Below, one piece after another: positions 1 to 7,030 of a stretch of 64,000 nucleotides of DNA; position 1 is the stretch's first letter, and each line of letters opens with the position of its first letter. Source of the stretch: Saprospiraceae bacterium (GTDB taxonomy: Bacteria > Bacteroidota > Bacteroidia > Chitinophagales > Saprospiraceae). Made by a program: the position numbers and the translations under genes. Location of the stretch: the NCBI GenBank assembly GCA_022841745.1, contig JALHQW010000002.1:56520-120519 (forward strand), read 5' to 3'. The notes beneath the pieces are model-generated. The model did not search any database and was not told where the DNA came from. It was given only the letters and a program-made list of their open reading frames with translations.

Positions 1-410
1 CCGGAAGCCCGTGCCTTACACCACGTTTACTAAACTTCAAAAGTTTAGTAAACGTAAGCCCGGAAGCCCGTGCCTTACACCACGTTTACTAAACTTCAAA
101 AGTTTAGTAAACGTAAGCCGGAAGCCCGTGCCTTACACCACGTTTACTAAACTTCAAAAGTTTAGTAAACGTAAGCCCGGAAGCCCGTGCCTTACACCAC
201 GTTTACTAAACTTCAAAAGTTTAGTAAACGTAAGCCGGAAGCCCGTGCCTTACACCACGTTTACTAAACTTCAAAAGTTTAGTAAACGTAAGCCCGGAAG
301 CCCGTGCCTTACACCACGTTTACTAAACTTCAAAAGTTTAGTAAACGTAAGCCCGGAAGCCCGTGCGATGCCCCACGTTTACTAAACTTCAAAAGTTTAG
401 TAAACGTAAT
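1..410. repeat. Array of seven REP-like palindromes
   Basis: Seven copies of a 33-bp perfect palindrome (15-bp arms ACGTTTACTAAACTT and its complement, loop CAA) lie at 23-55, 82-114, 140-172, 199-231, 257-289, 316-348 and 375-407. Linkers are near identical (GCCCGGAAGCCCGTGCCTTACACC type). Start-to-start spacing is 59, 58, 59, 58, 59, 59, so two units make 117 bp, a multiple of three. This explains the long spurious open frame across the array. The array is cut by the window start. Its position next to a RAYT transposase and the shared hairpins in and after that gene make it a BIME-like REP cluster. That assignment is inference; the repeats themselves are directly visible. Confidence 0.93.
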
Positions 411-460
411 TTCGGAACCTAACCTCAAAAACGTACCTTCAACCCATAAAACAAACTACT

Positions 461-1354
461 ATGAGATTCGACTACTGGCAAAAACTTGAACCCAACTGTT
501 TCTACCACATCTACAACCGGGGTATCAACAAGGAAACCATTTTCAAAACCGATGAAAACATGAAGTTCTTTTTAAAACGTTGGAAAGAACTAATAAGCCC
601 TTACTTGGATGTCGCCGCTTTTTGCCTGATGCCAAACCATTTTCATTTCTTGGCAAGGGTAAAGCCCATGACGGACGAAATAAAAGCAGCCGTCAAAAAA
701 GAAGGCACGGTGCGGGCCGAAAAGTTCTTGGAAGGACAAATCAACCACAACGACTTTTTGGAAGACCAGTTCAAAAGGCTTTTCCAATCTTATGCGCTGG
801 CTTTCAATAAGCAACAGGGGCGAACTGGGAGTCTTTTGCAAAAGCGGTTCAAAAGGGTTGGTGTCAACAGTGAGTTCAAGCTTTGGCACTTGTTGGCGTA
901 CATCCACCACAATCCGATTCACCACCGCTTTCGGGCGAGGTATGAGGATTGGGGCTTTAGTTCCTACAATACCTATCTGTCTGAAAGTCCAACGATGGTG
1001 ATTCGGGAGGAGGTGTTGTCTTGGTTTGAGCCAAGGTACGAGGCACCACGTTTACTAAACCTCGAAGGTTTAGTAAACGTAGACCCTGGGGCTGTGCTTG
1101 AACCACGTTTACTAAACCTTGAAGGTTTAGTAAACGTAGACCCTGGGGCCGTGGTTGAACCACGTTTACTAAACCTCGAAGGTTTAGTAAACGTAGACCC
1201 TGGGGCCGTGGTTGAACCACGTTTACTAAACCTCGAAGGTTTAGTAAACGTAGACCATCGAAAAACGGCTTTGCAGCGCTTTTTGAAATACCATGAAGAG
1301 TTCAAATTGAATTATAAGGAAATGGGGGATTATTATTTGGACGATGAGGAGTAA
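461..1354 (+). CDS. REP-associated tyrosine transposase (RAYT, Y1/HUH family) with in-frame palindromes
   Basis: A 297-residue protein of the IS200-like Y1 transposase family, which nicks and joins single-stranded DNA at hairpins. The HUH motif is NHFHF (H60 and H62). The catalytic tyrosine is probably Y147 in AYIHHNP. The catalytic part ends near residue 190 (VLSWFEPRY). Then come four repeats of about 19 residues (core RLLNLEGLVNV), each encoded by a palindrome, and then a normal-looking RAYT C-terminus (ALQRFLKYHEEF). The ATG lies 54 bp after the last upstream palindrome and three more palindromes follow the stop. RAYTs are known to move or maintain REP elements, and the flanking hairpins are the natural substrate. 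The oddity is that the substrate sequence occupies part of the coding region. Whether the expanded protein is active cannot be told. Confidence 0.9.
   Translation: MRFDYWQKLEPNCFYHIYNRGINKETIFKTDENMKFFLKRWKELISPYLDVAAFCLMPNHFHFLARVKPMTDEIKAAVKKEGTVRAEKFLEGQINHNDFLEDQFKRLFQSYALAFNKQQGRTGSLLQKRFKRVGVNSEFKLWHLLAYIHHNPIHHRFRARYEDWGFSSYNTYLSESPTMVIREEVLSWFEPRYEAPRLLNLEGLVNVDPGAVLEPRLLNLEGLVNVDPGAVVEPRLLNLEGLVNVDPGAVVEPRLLNLEGLVNVDHRKTALQRFLKYHEEFKLNYKEMGDYYLDDEE
1048..1251 (+). repeat. Four REP-like palindromes inside the RAYT reading frame
   Basis: Perfect 33-bp palindromes at 1048-1080, 1105-1137, 1162-1194 and 1219-1251, exactly 57 bp apart, so each unit adds 19 codons and keeps the frame. Loops are CGA, TGA, CGA, CGA. 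Arms end in CCT/AGG instead of the CTT/AAG of the upstream array: a paired substitution that preserves base pairing. The same frame reads RLLNLEGLVNV in each copy. Confidence 0.95.
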
Positions 1355-1371
1355 GGGGATGCCCACGGTGG

Positions 1372-1524
1372 ACTACGTTTACTAAACTTTTAAAGTTTAG
1401 TAAACGTAGTGTACTACGATGCCCTAGTTACCCCACGTTTACTAAACTTTAAAAGTTTAGTAAACGTAGCTCCACGGAACCCGCTTACCCCACGTTTACT
1501 AAACCTTTGAGGTTTAGTAAACGT
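1372..1524. repeat. Three further REP-like palindromes downstream of the RAYT gene
   Basis: Palindromes at 1372-1410 (arms extended to 19 bp, one-base loop), 1435-1467 (loop TAA) and 1492-1524 (CCT/AGG arms, loop TTG). Linkers differ from those of the upstream array, so these copies diverged or inserted separately. They occupy the whole interval between the transposase stop and hsdM and could act as terminators. Confidence 0.92.
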
Positions 1525-1550
1525 AGCCCAGGAATCCAAGCCAGAACAAC

Positions 1551-3161
1551 ATGAAAGAAACAAACCAACAACAACTCGGCAAAACCCTCTGGGCCATCGC
1601 CGACCAGCTACGGGGCGCCATGAACGCTGACGATTTTCGGGACTATATGCTCTCGTTCCTGTTCCTGCGCTACCTCTCCGACAACTACGAGGCAGCCGCC
1701 AAGAAGGAACTGGGGCGGGACTATCCCGTGCTGGAAGACGACGAGGGCCATGCGCCCCTGTCGGACTGGTACGCCAATGAGCCGAGCGATATGGAGGAAT
1801 TCGAAAAGCAGATGCGCCGCAAAGTGCATTATGTCATAGAGCCTGCGCATTTGTGGAGCAATATCGCAGAAATGGCCCGCCTCCAAAGCGGGGATTTGCT
1901 GCACACGCTGGAGGCCGGGTTCAAGTACATTGAGGAGAAATCCTTTAACAGCAGCTTTCAGGGCCTGTTCTCGGAAATCAACCTGAACAGCGAGAAGCTC
2001 GGCAGGACCTACGCCGAGCGCAACGCCAAGCTCTGCACCATCATCCAGAAGATAGCCGAGGGCATAGCAGGCTTCTCCACGGATATAGACGTACTGGGCG
2101 ATGCCTATGAATACCTCATCGGACAGTTCGCAGCGGGCAGCGGCAAGAAGGCCGGGGAGTTCTACACCCCACAGCAGATTTCGAGCATCCTATCCGAAAT
2201 CGTGGTACTGGACAGCCAAGAACCCAAGACCGGGAAGAAGAAGCGGTTAGACAAGGTGCTGGACTTCGCCTGTGGTTCCGGCTCCCTCCTCCTCAACGTG
2301 CGCAAGCAGATGGGCACGAACGGCATCGGCAAGATATACGGCCAAGAGAAGAACATCACCACCTACAACCTGGCCCGCATGAACATGCTGCTGCACGGGG
2401 TGAAGGACACCGAGTTCGAAATCCACCACGGGGACACCCTGCTGAACGAATGGGACATCCTGAACGAGATGAACCCCGCCAAGAAGCAGGAATTCGACGC
2501 CATTGTCGCCAATCCGCCGTTCAGCTACCGCTGGGAACCCAAGGAGGAAATGGGGCAGGATTTCCGTTTCAAGACCTACGGCGTGGCCCCCAAGTCGGCG
2601 GCGGACTTCGCCTTCCTGCTGCACGGCTTCCACTTCCTCGGCAAAGAGGGCGTGATGGCCATCATCCTCCCGCACGGCGTCCTGTTCCGTGGCGGCGTCG
2701 AGGAGCGCATCCGCACCAAGCTCTTGAAGGACGACAATATAGACACCGTCATCGGCCTGCCCGCCAACCTGTTCTTTTCCACGGGCATCCCGGTCTGCAT
2801 CCTCGTGCTGAAAAAGTGCAAAAAATACGAGGACGTGCTGTTCATCAATGCCGCTGATTATTTCGAGAAGGGCAAGCGCCAAAACAACCTCCGCCCCGAT
2901 GACATCGCCAAAATCGTTGACACTTACCGGGAGCGCAAGGAGGAAGACCGCTATTCCCGCCGGGTTTCGATGGAGGAAATTGCGAGGAACGACTACAACC
3001 TCAACATTTCCCGCTATGTTAGCACGGCCAAAGACGATGTGGAGATAGACCTTGGGAAGGTGAATGCGGATTTGGTGGAGATTGAACGGAAGGCGAAGGA
3101 GGCGTTGGGGAGGCATAATGGGTTTTTGAGGGAGTTGGGGGTTGGGGAGTTGCCGGGGTGA
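1551..3161 (+). CDS. hsdM: Type I restriction-modification DNA methyltransferase subunit, orphan
   Basis: A 536-residue N6-adenine methyltransferase of the HsdM family. An N-terminal helical HsdM_N domain (about residues 8-140) precedes the N6_Mtase domain. The AdoMet-binding motif I is LDFACGSGS near residue 238 and the catalytic motif IV is NPPF at 321-324. The C-terminus (FLRELGVGELP) looks complete. HsdM normally works with a specificity subunit HsdS and the nuclease HsdR, but neither follows: an IS256-type inverted repeat begins four bases after the stop and the next gene is unrelated. The gene is therefore an orphan here unless hsdS/hsdR lie elsewhere. Without HsdS it should lack sequence-specific activity (inference). 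Confidence 0.9.
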   Translation: MKETNQQQLGKTLWAIADQLRGAMNADDFRDYMLSFLFLRYLSDNYEAAAKKELGRDYPVLEDDEGHAPLSDWYANEPSDMEEFEKQMRRKVHYVIEPAHLWSNIAEMARLQSGDLLHTLEAGFKYIEEKSFNSSFQGLFSEINLNSEKLGRTYAERNAKLCTIIQKIAEGIAGFSTDIDVLGDAYEYLIGQFAAGSGKKAGEFYTPQQISSILSEIVVLDSQEPKTGKKKRLDKVLDFACGSGSLLLNVRKQMGTNGIGKIYGQEKNITTYNLARMNMLLHGVKDTEFEIHHGDTLLNEWDILNEMNPAKKQEFDAIVANPPFSYRWEPKEEMGQDFRFKTYGVAPKSAADFAFLLHGFHFLGKEGVMAIILPHGVLFRGGVEERIRTKLLKDDNIDTVIGLPANLFFSTGIPVCILVLKKCKKYEDVLFINAADYFEKGKRQNNLRPDDIAKIVDTYRERKEEDRYSRRVSMEEIARNDYNLNISRYVSTAKDDVEIDLGKVNADLVEIERKAKEALGRHNGFLRELGVGELPG

Positions 3162-3164
3162 GTC

Positions 3165-3333
3165 GGAGACTGTTTTAAAAAGTGTGTCAAAGTTAAATTC
3201 ACAAGATTGAACTTTGCGCATGAAAAAAATCAAGAGCAAGCAAACAGCAACGCCACCTGCTAGAGCCTTCGATTACGAGGGTTTTGAGAAGGAGGCGATA
3301 GACCGCCTCAACGGAGGGGCCAGCCTTGTGGGC
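3165..3333 (+). mobile_element. IS256-type insertion sequence remnant (left end and transposase N-terminus)
   Basis: GGAGACTGTTTTAAAAAGTG at 3165-3184 resembles the terminal inverted repeat of IS256-family elements. From ATG 3220 the frame reads like the N-terminus of IS256-type transposases (AFDYEGFEKEAIDRL, then GASLVGT). Homology stops at about 3333, after some 38 codons, exactly where a 55-bp repeat begins. The rest of the transposase and the right end are missing. The element sits directly behind hsdM and probably removed the rest of that operon. Family assignment is from memory of the motif. Confidence 0.65.
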
Positions 3334-3388
3334 ACCAGTTGTTGCAGGTATAATTTCCGCAGTATCCAAGCCCCTTAGTTCTAACAAG
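3334..3388 (+). repeat. 55-bp dispersed repeat, copy 1
   Basis: Aligns without gaps to 5196-5250, with six mismatches in 55 positions. It begins with ACCAGTTGT and ends with GTTCTAACAAG. Sequence similarity stops sharply on both sides. It interrupts the IS256 transposase frame. It looks like one terminus of an uncharacterised mobile sequence. Confidence 0.85.
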
Positions 3389-3420
3389 TAAAAGACTATC
3401 CCTGGCATCGTTCTGTGACA

Positions 3421-3473
3421 AACAACGAAATGCGTAAGTGGCAGAAAATTAGTTACTTACGTTTTTCGTTGTT
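3421..3473. repeat. Hairpin-forming inverted repeat
   Basis: 19-bp arms 3421-3439 and 3455-3473 (AACAACGAAATGCGTAAGT against its near complement, 17 of 19 matching) with a 15-base loop. It lies 32 bp beyond repeat copy 1 and ends in CGTTGTTAGGAG. It could be a terminator for the leftward lipoprotein gene or part of a mobile-element end. Confidence 0.7.
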
Positions 3474-3547
3474 AGGAGTTTGGCCATTGTGAAGGAACAA
3501 ATCATGCAAAAAATAGCCACAATAGGCGGGTTTTTCTTTTGTTCATT

Positions 3548-4780
3548 TCACTTTAAATCTTTTGGTTTCGGAATTTCACCTTCTTCGTTTACACCACGGC
3601 AAAGAATTTTGATTAGGGTACTGTTGTTATAGGCCGCAGTATGGGCTTTGTCTGGGTTGGCAATCCAACCCAAAAATTGCCCTGTATTTCGGACTGAGAA
3701 TACCACTTTATTAATTTTAGAAATGGCATCGGTTTCGTTACAATCCGGACTATCGGTTGTTTGACATCGACAAATTGGCTTCTCGTTTATGAATTTATAT
3801 CCGAGAAAATCGTTGGGGTCATTGAATGCGACATAATCAATAGGCTTTGACATGTTATTGTTCATCAAAAAGTTGCAGATGCCGTAATAGTTTTGGTATT
3901 GGTACTGCTCATTTTCATTGGTAACCCCTTGTGGTAGCTTGGTCCCCATGTAATAGTTGGAAAGCAGTGGGACTTGATGAGACATCATATAGATACCCCT
4001 TAAATTTTTATAAAAAAATTCGCAAATATCCTCATCGCAGGTGTAACTTATTCTGTCCTGGGGGTTTTTTGAAAGTACATCAAGTGTTATTTTTGTCGCA
4101 AGGCTCCATGTAAATAGATACACATCCCGGTTGGTTGAGCCTTTATCATAGAGATTATCAAGTTCACTGGCATTATTTTGAAACATTTCAAATTTTGAAA
4201 TTTTGACTGTATCCACGAACATCAGCCTCATACATTTTTTAATCGGCTCTTGGATTTCTTCTTTCAAATAACCTGTGTAGAAGACAAAATCAGACAAATT
4301 TTCAAGCATTATCCTTCGCTTGCAATTCCTATTTAGTGAAGCAGGCTTATGTAATACTGCAAGTTCATCTTCGTTCTTGTACAAGAATTCTTTGTACTTG
4401 TGGGTAATGTCTGACCAATGAACAATATAGAATCGGATGATTTCATCATTGATTTTGTATTTCCGAACGATAATATTGCCGCCTTCAGTTAGCTTTATCT
4501 TGACATCGTTGCCGTCAGTGGGGAATTTTCCGTTGTTGAACTGCCTTGGTTTTTTACCAGCTAACTCAATAATGAACTTGTTTATAAATGTATCGGCAAA
4601 TGTTTCCTTTTTTTCGCCTACTCCATGCACGACCATGATACGGGTATCCTTTGTGCTTGCATCGTTGTGGAGGATTTTTTTGGAAAGTCCTGTGAAAGTC
4701 CCTTCCACATGTTTTTTACTATAAACACAAGATGTCAGTGTTATGCAAACTGCGACCAAGTAATACAAAAGGGGTTTCAT
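3548..4780 (-). CDS. Putative lipoprotein with alpha/beta-hydrolase-like HG motif, unknown function
   Basis: A 410-residue protein with a lipoprotein signal (hydrophobic stretch ending LTSC, Cys17), so probably anchored to a membrane. Near residue 50 it has IMVVHGVGEKK, a beta-strand followed by HG as at the oxyanion loop of lipase-type alpha/beta hydrolases. No clear GxSxG nucleophile elbow was seen (LFTWSLATK near residue 225 is the nearest), so enzymatic function is uncertain. The gene is visibly AT-richer than its neighbours and stands between two mobile-element remnants, which suggests acquired cargo. I do not recognise the family. Confidence 0.75.
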   Translation of the reverse strand: MKPLLYYLVAVCITLTSCVYSKKHVEGTFTGLSKKILHNDASTKDTRIMVVHGVGEKKETFADTFINKFIIELAGKKPRQFNNGKFPTDGNDVKIKLTEGGNIIVRKYKINDEIIRFYIVHWSDITHKYKEFLYKNEDELAVLHKPASLNRNCKRRIMLENLSDFVFYTGYLKEEIQEPIKKCMRLMFVDTVKISKFEMFQNNASELDNLYDKGSTNRDVYLFTWSLATKITLDVLSKNPQDRISYTCDEDICEFFYKNLRGIYMMSHQVPLLSNYYMGTKLPQGVTNENEQYQYQNYYGICNFLMNNNMSKPIDYVAFNDPNDFLGYKFINEKPICRCQTTDSPDCNETDAISKINKVVFSVRNTGQFLGWIANPDKAHTAAYNNSTLIKILCRGVNEEGEIPKPKDLK

Positions 4781-4871
4781 AATTTTGAAATTGAGTTTTA
4801 GGTTGAAATAAATACAAAAGAAATGGTTTTTGCCAACGATTCAATGCCTACTACATAAAATAGGAATACAT

Positions 4872-5156
4872 ATGCAACTATCGAAAGTCATTTTTTGGGA
4901 CGTGGACTATGACCGCATCAACTGGGCCGAGAAAGCCCGGTTCGTCATAGGACGGGTACTGATGTATGGTTAGGTGACGGACTGGCAGGCCATCAAATCC
5001 TTCTACGGATTGGAGTGCATCAAGGAAGAAATGCTACAGGAGCGTTACCTCGACAAAAAGACGCTCAGTTTCTTGAGCTGCATATTCGACATTCCTAAAC
5101 AACAATTCCGATGCTACACCGAGCAACAGTCCACCTCGCCACATTGGGACTTTTGA
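4872..5156 (+). pseudogene. DUF6922-type antitoxin-like gene with in-frame stop
   Basis: The frame reads LSKVIFWDVDYDRINW, then RVLMYG, a TAG at 4971-4973, and continues VTDWQAIKSFYG, DKKTLSFLSCIF, FRCYTEQQ to a stop at 5154. The whole resembles the small DUF6922 proteins that in Bacteroidota often precede an AbiEii-type nucleotidyltransferase toxin. A single substitution of a sense codon explains the TAG. Remainder length and order look intact. An internal GTG at 4974 could restart, but would lose the conserved FWDVD segment. Confidence 0.7.
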
Positions 5157-5195
5157 ACGATATCATTGCCAAACCTGCTTTGTCGGGGTTCCCCT
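5111..5195 (+). pseudogene. AbiEii/AbiGii-type toxin, N-terminal fragment
   Basis: ATG 5111 opens in another frame, overlapping the end of the DUF6922 gene. It reads MLHRATVHLATLGLLNDII, then AKPALSGF, the usual start of AbiEii-family nucleotidyltransferases (typically continuing FYLVGGTALALQ). Homology ends at about 5195, where the 55-bp repeat starts. The catalytic domain is gone. With the nonsense mutation upstream, this is a dead type IV toxin-antitoxin pair. Confidence 0.6.
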
Positions 5196-5250
5196 ACCAG
5201 TTGTCGCAGGTATGCTTTCCGCAACATCCAAGCCCCTTTGTTCTAACAAG
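5196..5250 (+). repeat. 55-bp dispersed repeat, copy 2
   Basis: Second copy of the repeat at 3334-3388 (49 of 55 positions identical). It truncates the AbiEii frame at its first base. Confidence 0.85.
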
Positions 5251-5469
5251 TTTGCAACTTGTTAGGCTACACATGAACGGTTTTGCAGGCCTTTCTTCCC
5301 GCCAATGCCCGTATTTTTCAACAAAGAACGATGGCTAATTTGCCCGTGCCGAGCCTAACAAGTTGCAAACTTCTAAGAAATTGATTCACAAATAGCTCAT
5401 TTTCAGTATTTTACGAATCAAGTTGTTTCTCGCACGACGGCAAATTTGCTGTCCTTTACTTGTTAGAAC
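5240..5469. repeat. Nested inverted repeats with attC-like core sequences
   Basis: A tight palindrome has arms 5243-5252 and 5256-5265 and ends in GTTAGGC. A larger dyad runs from GCCTAAC (5353-5359) to CTTGTTAGAAC (5459-5469), with an inner pair TTGATTC (5381-5387) and GAATCAA (5415-5421). GTTCTAACAAG at 5240-5250 is the exact reverse complement of 5459-5469. The region between 5250 and 5709 holds no convincing gene. A small hairpin (arms 5510-5517 and 5525-5532) follows. Confidence 0.7.
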
Positions 5470-5709
5470 TTCAAGGGGGGGGACTTGCCGCAAGCATGCC
5501 GAAATCTTAAGCCTGCCAATTGGAGGCAGGCTGCATCATTCAAAACTTCGGCCCGCCTCATCAATGCGCATGAATTCGAAGCAGCGGCCCGGCCCCCGGT
5601 CGCACAGCATGTTCGATTTCGGGCAAATGGGGTTTTCGGATAGGCTGTTATTGCAATTGCCTGAACCTATACCGACCACAGGCGTTTGCTTGGGATAAAA
5701 AAGCATAGC

Positions 5710-6342
5710 ATGACAATAGAAATCTGGTCCGACATCGCCTGTCCGTTCTGCTATATCGGCAAGCGGCGCTTTGAACGGGCGCTGGCGCAATTCGAGGGGA
5801 AGGACGAAGTGTCGGTCACTTGGCGCAGCTTCCAACTCGATCCCACGCTGGAGACCGACCCCAGCATCAGCGCCGTTGAATCCTTGGCCGAGAAAAAGGG
5901 CTGGTCGCTGGAACAGACCCGGCAGGCCCAAGCCTACGTGACCCAAATGGCAACGGGAGAGGGGCTTGCCTACGACTTCGACCGCCAAGTGGTGGCCAAT
6001 ACCTTCGATGCGCACCGCTTCACGCATTTTGCGAAGCAGCACGGCAAGCAAATCGAGGCGGAGGAGGCCATTTTCCACGCCTATTTTACCCAAGGTAAAA
6101 ACATCGCCGACCACGGCACGCTGGCCGAACTCGGTGCCGCCATCGGCCTCGACCCCGTGGCCGTTCGGGCCGCCCTTGCCTCCGACGCCCATGCCGATGG
6201 GGTAGGCGAGGACCTACAATTGGCCCGGCAGTTCGGCATCAGCAGTGTGCCGTTTTTTGTTTTCAATCGGAAATATGCGGTGTCGGGAGCGCAGGAAGTG
6301 GGGGCGTTCTTGCAGGTGCTGGAACAGGCCCGGGTGGGGTAG
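5710..6342 (+). CDS. DsbA-family oxidoreductase (FrnE-like)
   Basis: A 210-residue thioredoxin-fold protein. The redox-active site CPFC follows the first strand (IEIWSDIACPFCYIGKRRF, near residue 13), and the second half carries the DsbA helical insertion and the cis-proline strand SSVPFFVFN. No signal peptide is visible, so it resembles the cytoplasmic FrnE/2-hydroxychromene-2-carboxylate isomerase-like group that acts on thiols. ATG 5710 is preferred over an in-frame start at 5686, because homology starts at once. It is convergent with the GNAT gene; the gap carries a microsatellite. Confidence 0.88.
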   Translation: MTIEIWSDIACPFCYIGKRRFERALAQFEGKDEVSVTWRSFQLDPTLETDPSISAVESLAEKKGWSLEQTRQAQAYVTQMATGEGLAYDFDRQVVANTFDAHRFTHFAKQHGKQIEAEEAIFHAYFTQGKNIADHGTLAELGAAIGLDPVAVRAALASDAHADGVGEDLQLARQFGISSVPFFVFNRKYAVSGAQEVGAFLQVLEQARVG

Positions 6343-6406
6343 GTCTCGCTGGCACGTGGTCTTCCCAAGCTGTGCAGGAACGTGCGCTTGGCCGAAAACC
6401 CGATTC

Positions 6407-6533
6407 AGCCCAATCGCTTCCCCATCAGCTCCTTCAATCCTTCAATCCTTCAATCCTTCAATCCTTCAATCCTTCAATCCTTCAATCCTTCAATCCTTCA
6501 ATCCTGACTTAGCCCAATCGCTTCCCCATCAGC
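6407..6533. repeat. 8-bp microsatellite flanked by a 23-bp direct repeat copying a gene tail
   Basis: Nine exact copies of CCTTCAAT occupy 6431-6502. The 23 bp at 6407-6429 reappear at 6511-6533, where they encode the last residues (LMGKRLG) of the GNAT protein. The outer copy has its own stop codon (TGA) in the same frame. This looks like a tail duplication or target duplication generated together with the microsatellite. Confidence 0.88.
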
Positions 6534-6973
6534 GTCTCGTCGAAGTCCACGCCCCGGTGCTGGAAAACGTAATCGCTAAGCTTTTCCCAGCCTAATTTGT
6601 AATAGAAGCCCAGCCCGACGGGCGAGGCGGTGAGCCTGATTTCGGGGTGGCCCATTTGCTGCGCAACCAGCTCGATATGCCGCATCATGGCCTTGCCGAT
6701 GCCCTTGCCCAAGTAATCGGCGTGGGTGTAGAAGCCGACCACGTAGGCATCGGCGGTGAGGGCCACCGTGCCGACCAACTGGCCGCCCATCTCGGCGCAG
6801 AACACTGCCTGGTTGGCGATTTTCCCCAGCATTGCCGAAGGCGAATAATAATCAAGGAAAGCCGCCATCTGAACCTCGGAGTAGTGCGGGGCAAGGGTGG
6901 CATGGGCGCTGTCGGCGATGAGCTGTGCGAGCGGCCCGGCATCGGCAGGGGTGGCAGGTCGGAGGTGTATCAT
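6509..6973 (-). CDS. GNAT-family N-acetyltransferase
   Basis: A 154-residue acetyltransferase of the Gcn5-related family. It starts MIHLRPATPADAGPLAQLI, has the strand DAYVVGFYTHADYLGKGIG leading into the acetyl-CoA pyrophosphate loop (Q/R-x-x-G-x-G/A type, here YLGKGIGKAM), and ends with the typical GFYYKLGWEK segment. The substrate is unknown. The 3' end abuts the duplicated tail and microsatellite. Confidence 0.88.
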   Translation of the reverse strand: MIHLRPATPADAGPLAQLIADSAHATLAPHYSEVQMAAFLDYYSPSAMLGKIANQAVFCAEMGGQLVGTVALTADAYVVGFYTHADYLGKGIGKAMMRHIELVAQQMGHPEIRLTASPVGLGFYYKLGWEKLSDYVFQHRGVDFDETLMGKRLG

Positions 6974-7030
6974 GGTGGATTGAATGACAATTTGAGTGCA
7001 AACTTAGCGCATAGTTACCGCTGGTACGGT

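Noticed and set aside
1-410. CRISPR array
   Set aside because: Units are regularly spaced, but the spacers are nearly identical and the repeats are perfect palindromes beside a RAYT gene; no cas genes are present.
11-489. Open frames of 124 and 61 codons across the REP array
   Set aside because: They result from the 117-bp period being divisible by three; the peptide is a translation of the palindromes with no domain content.
957-1305. Reverse-strand repeat ORFs (TFTKPSRFSKRG type) inside the RAYT gene
   Set aside because: Palindromes give matching open frames on both strands; the forward frame has the HUH motif and catalytic Tyr.
2247-3239. 330-codon reverse ORF over hsdM
   Set aside because: Shadow of the methyltransferase; composition is unnatural and the forward frame has AdoMet and NPPF motifs.
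3548-4780. Type I restriction subunit (hsdS or hsdR) behind hsdM
   Set aside because: Opposite strand, lipobox present, no target-recognition or helicase motifs.
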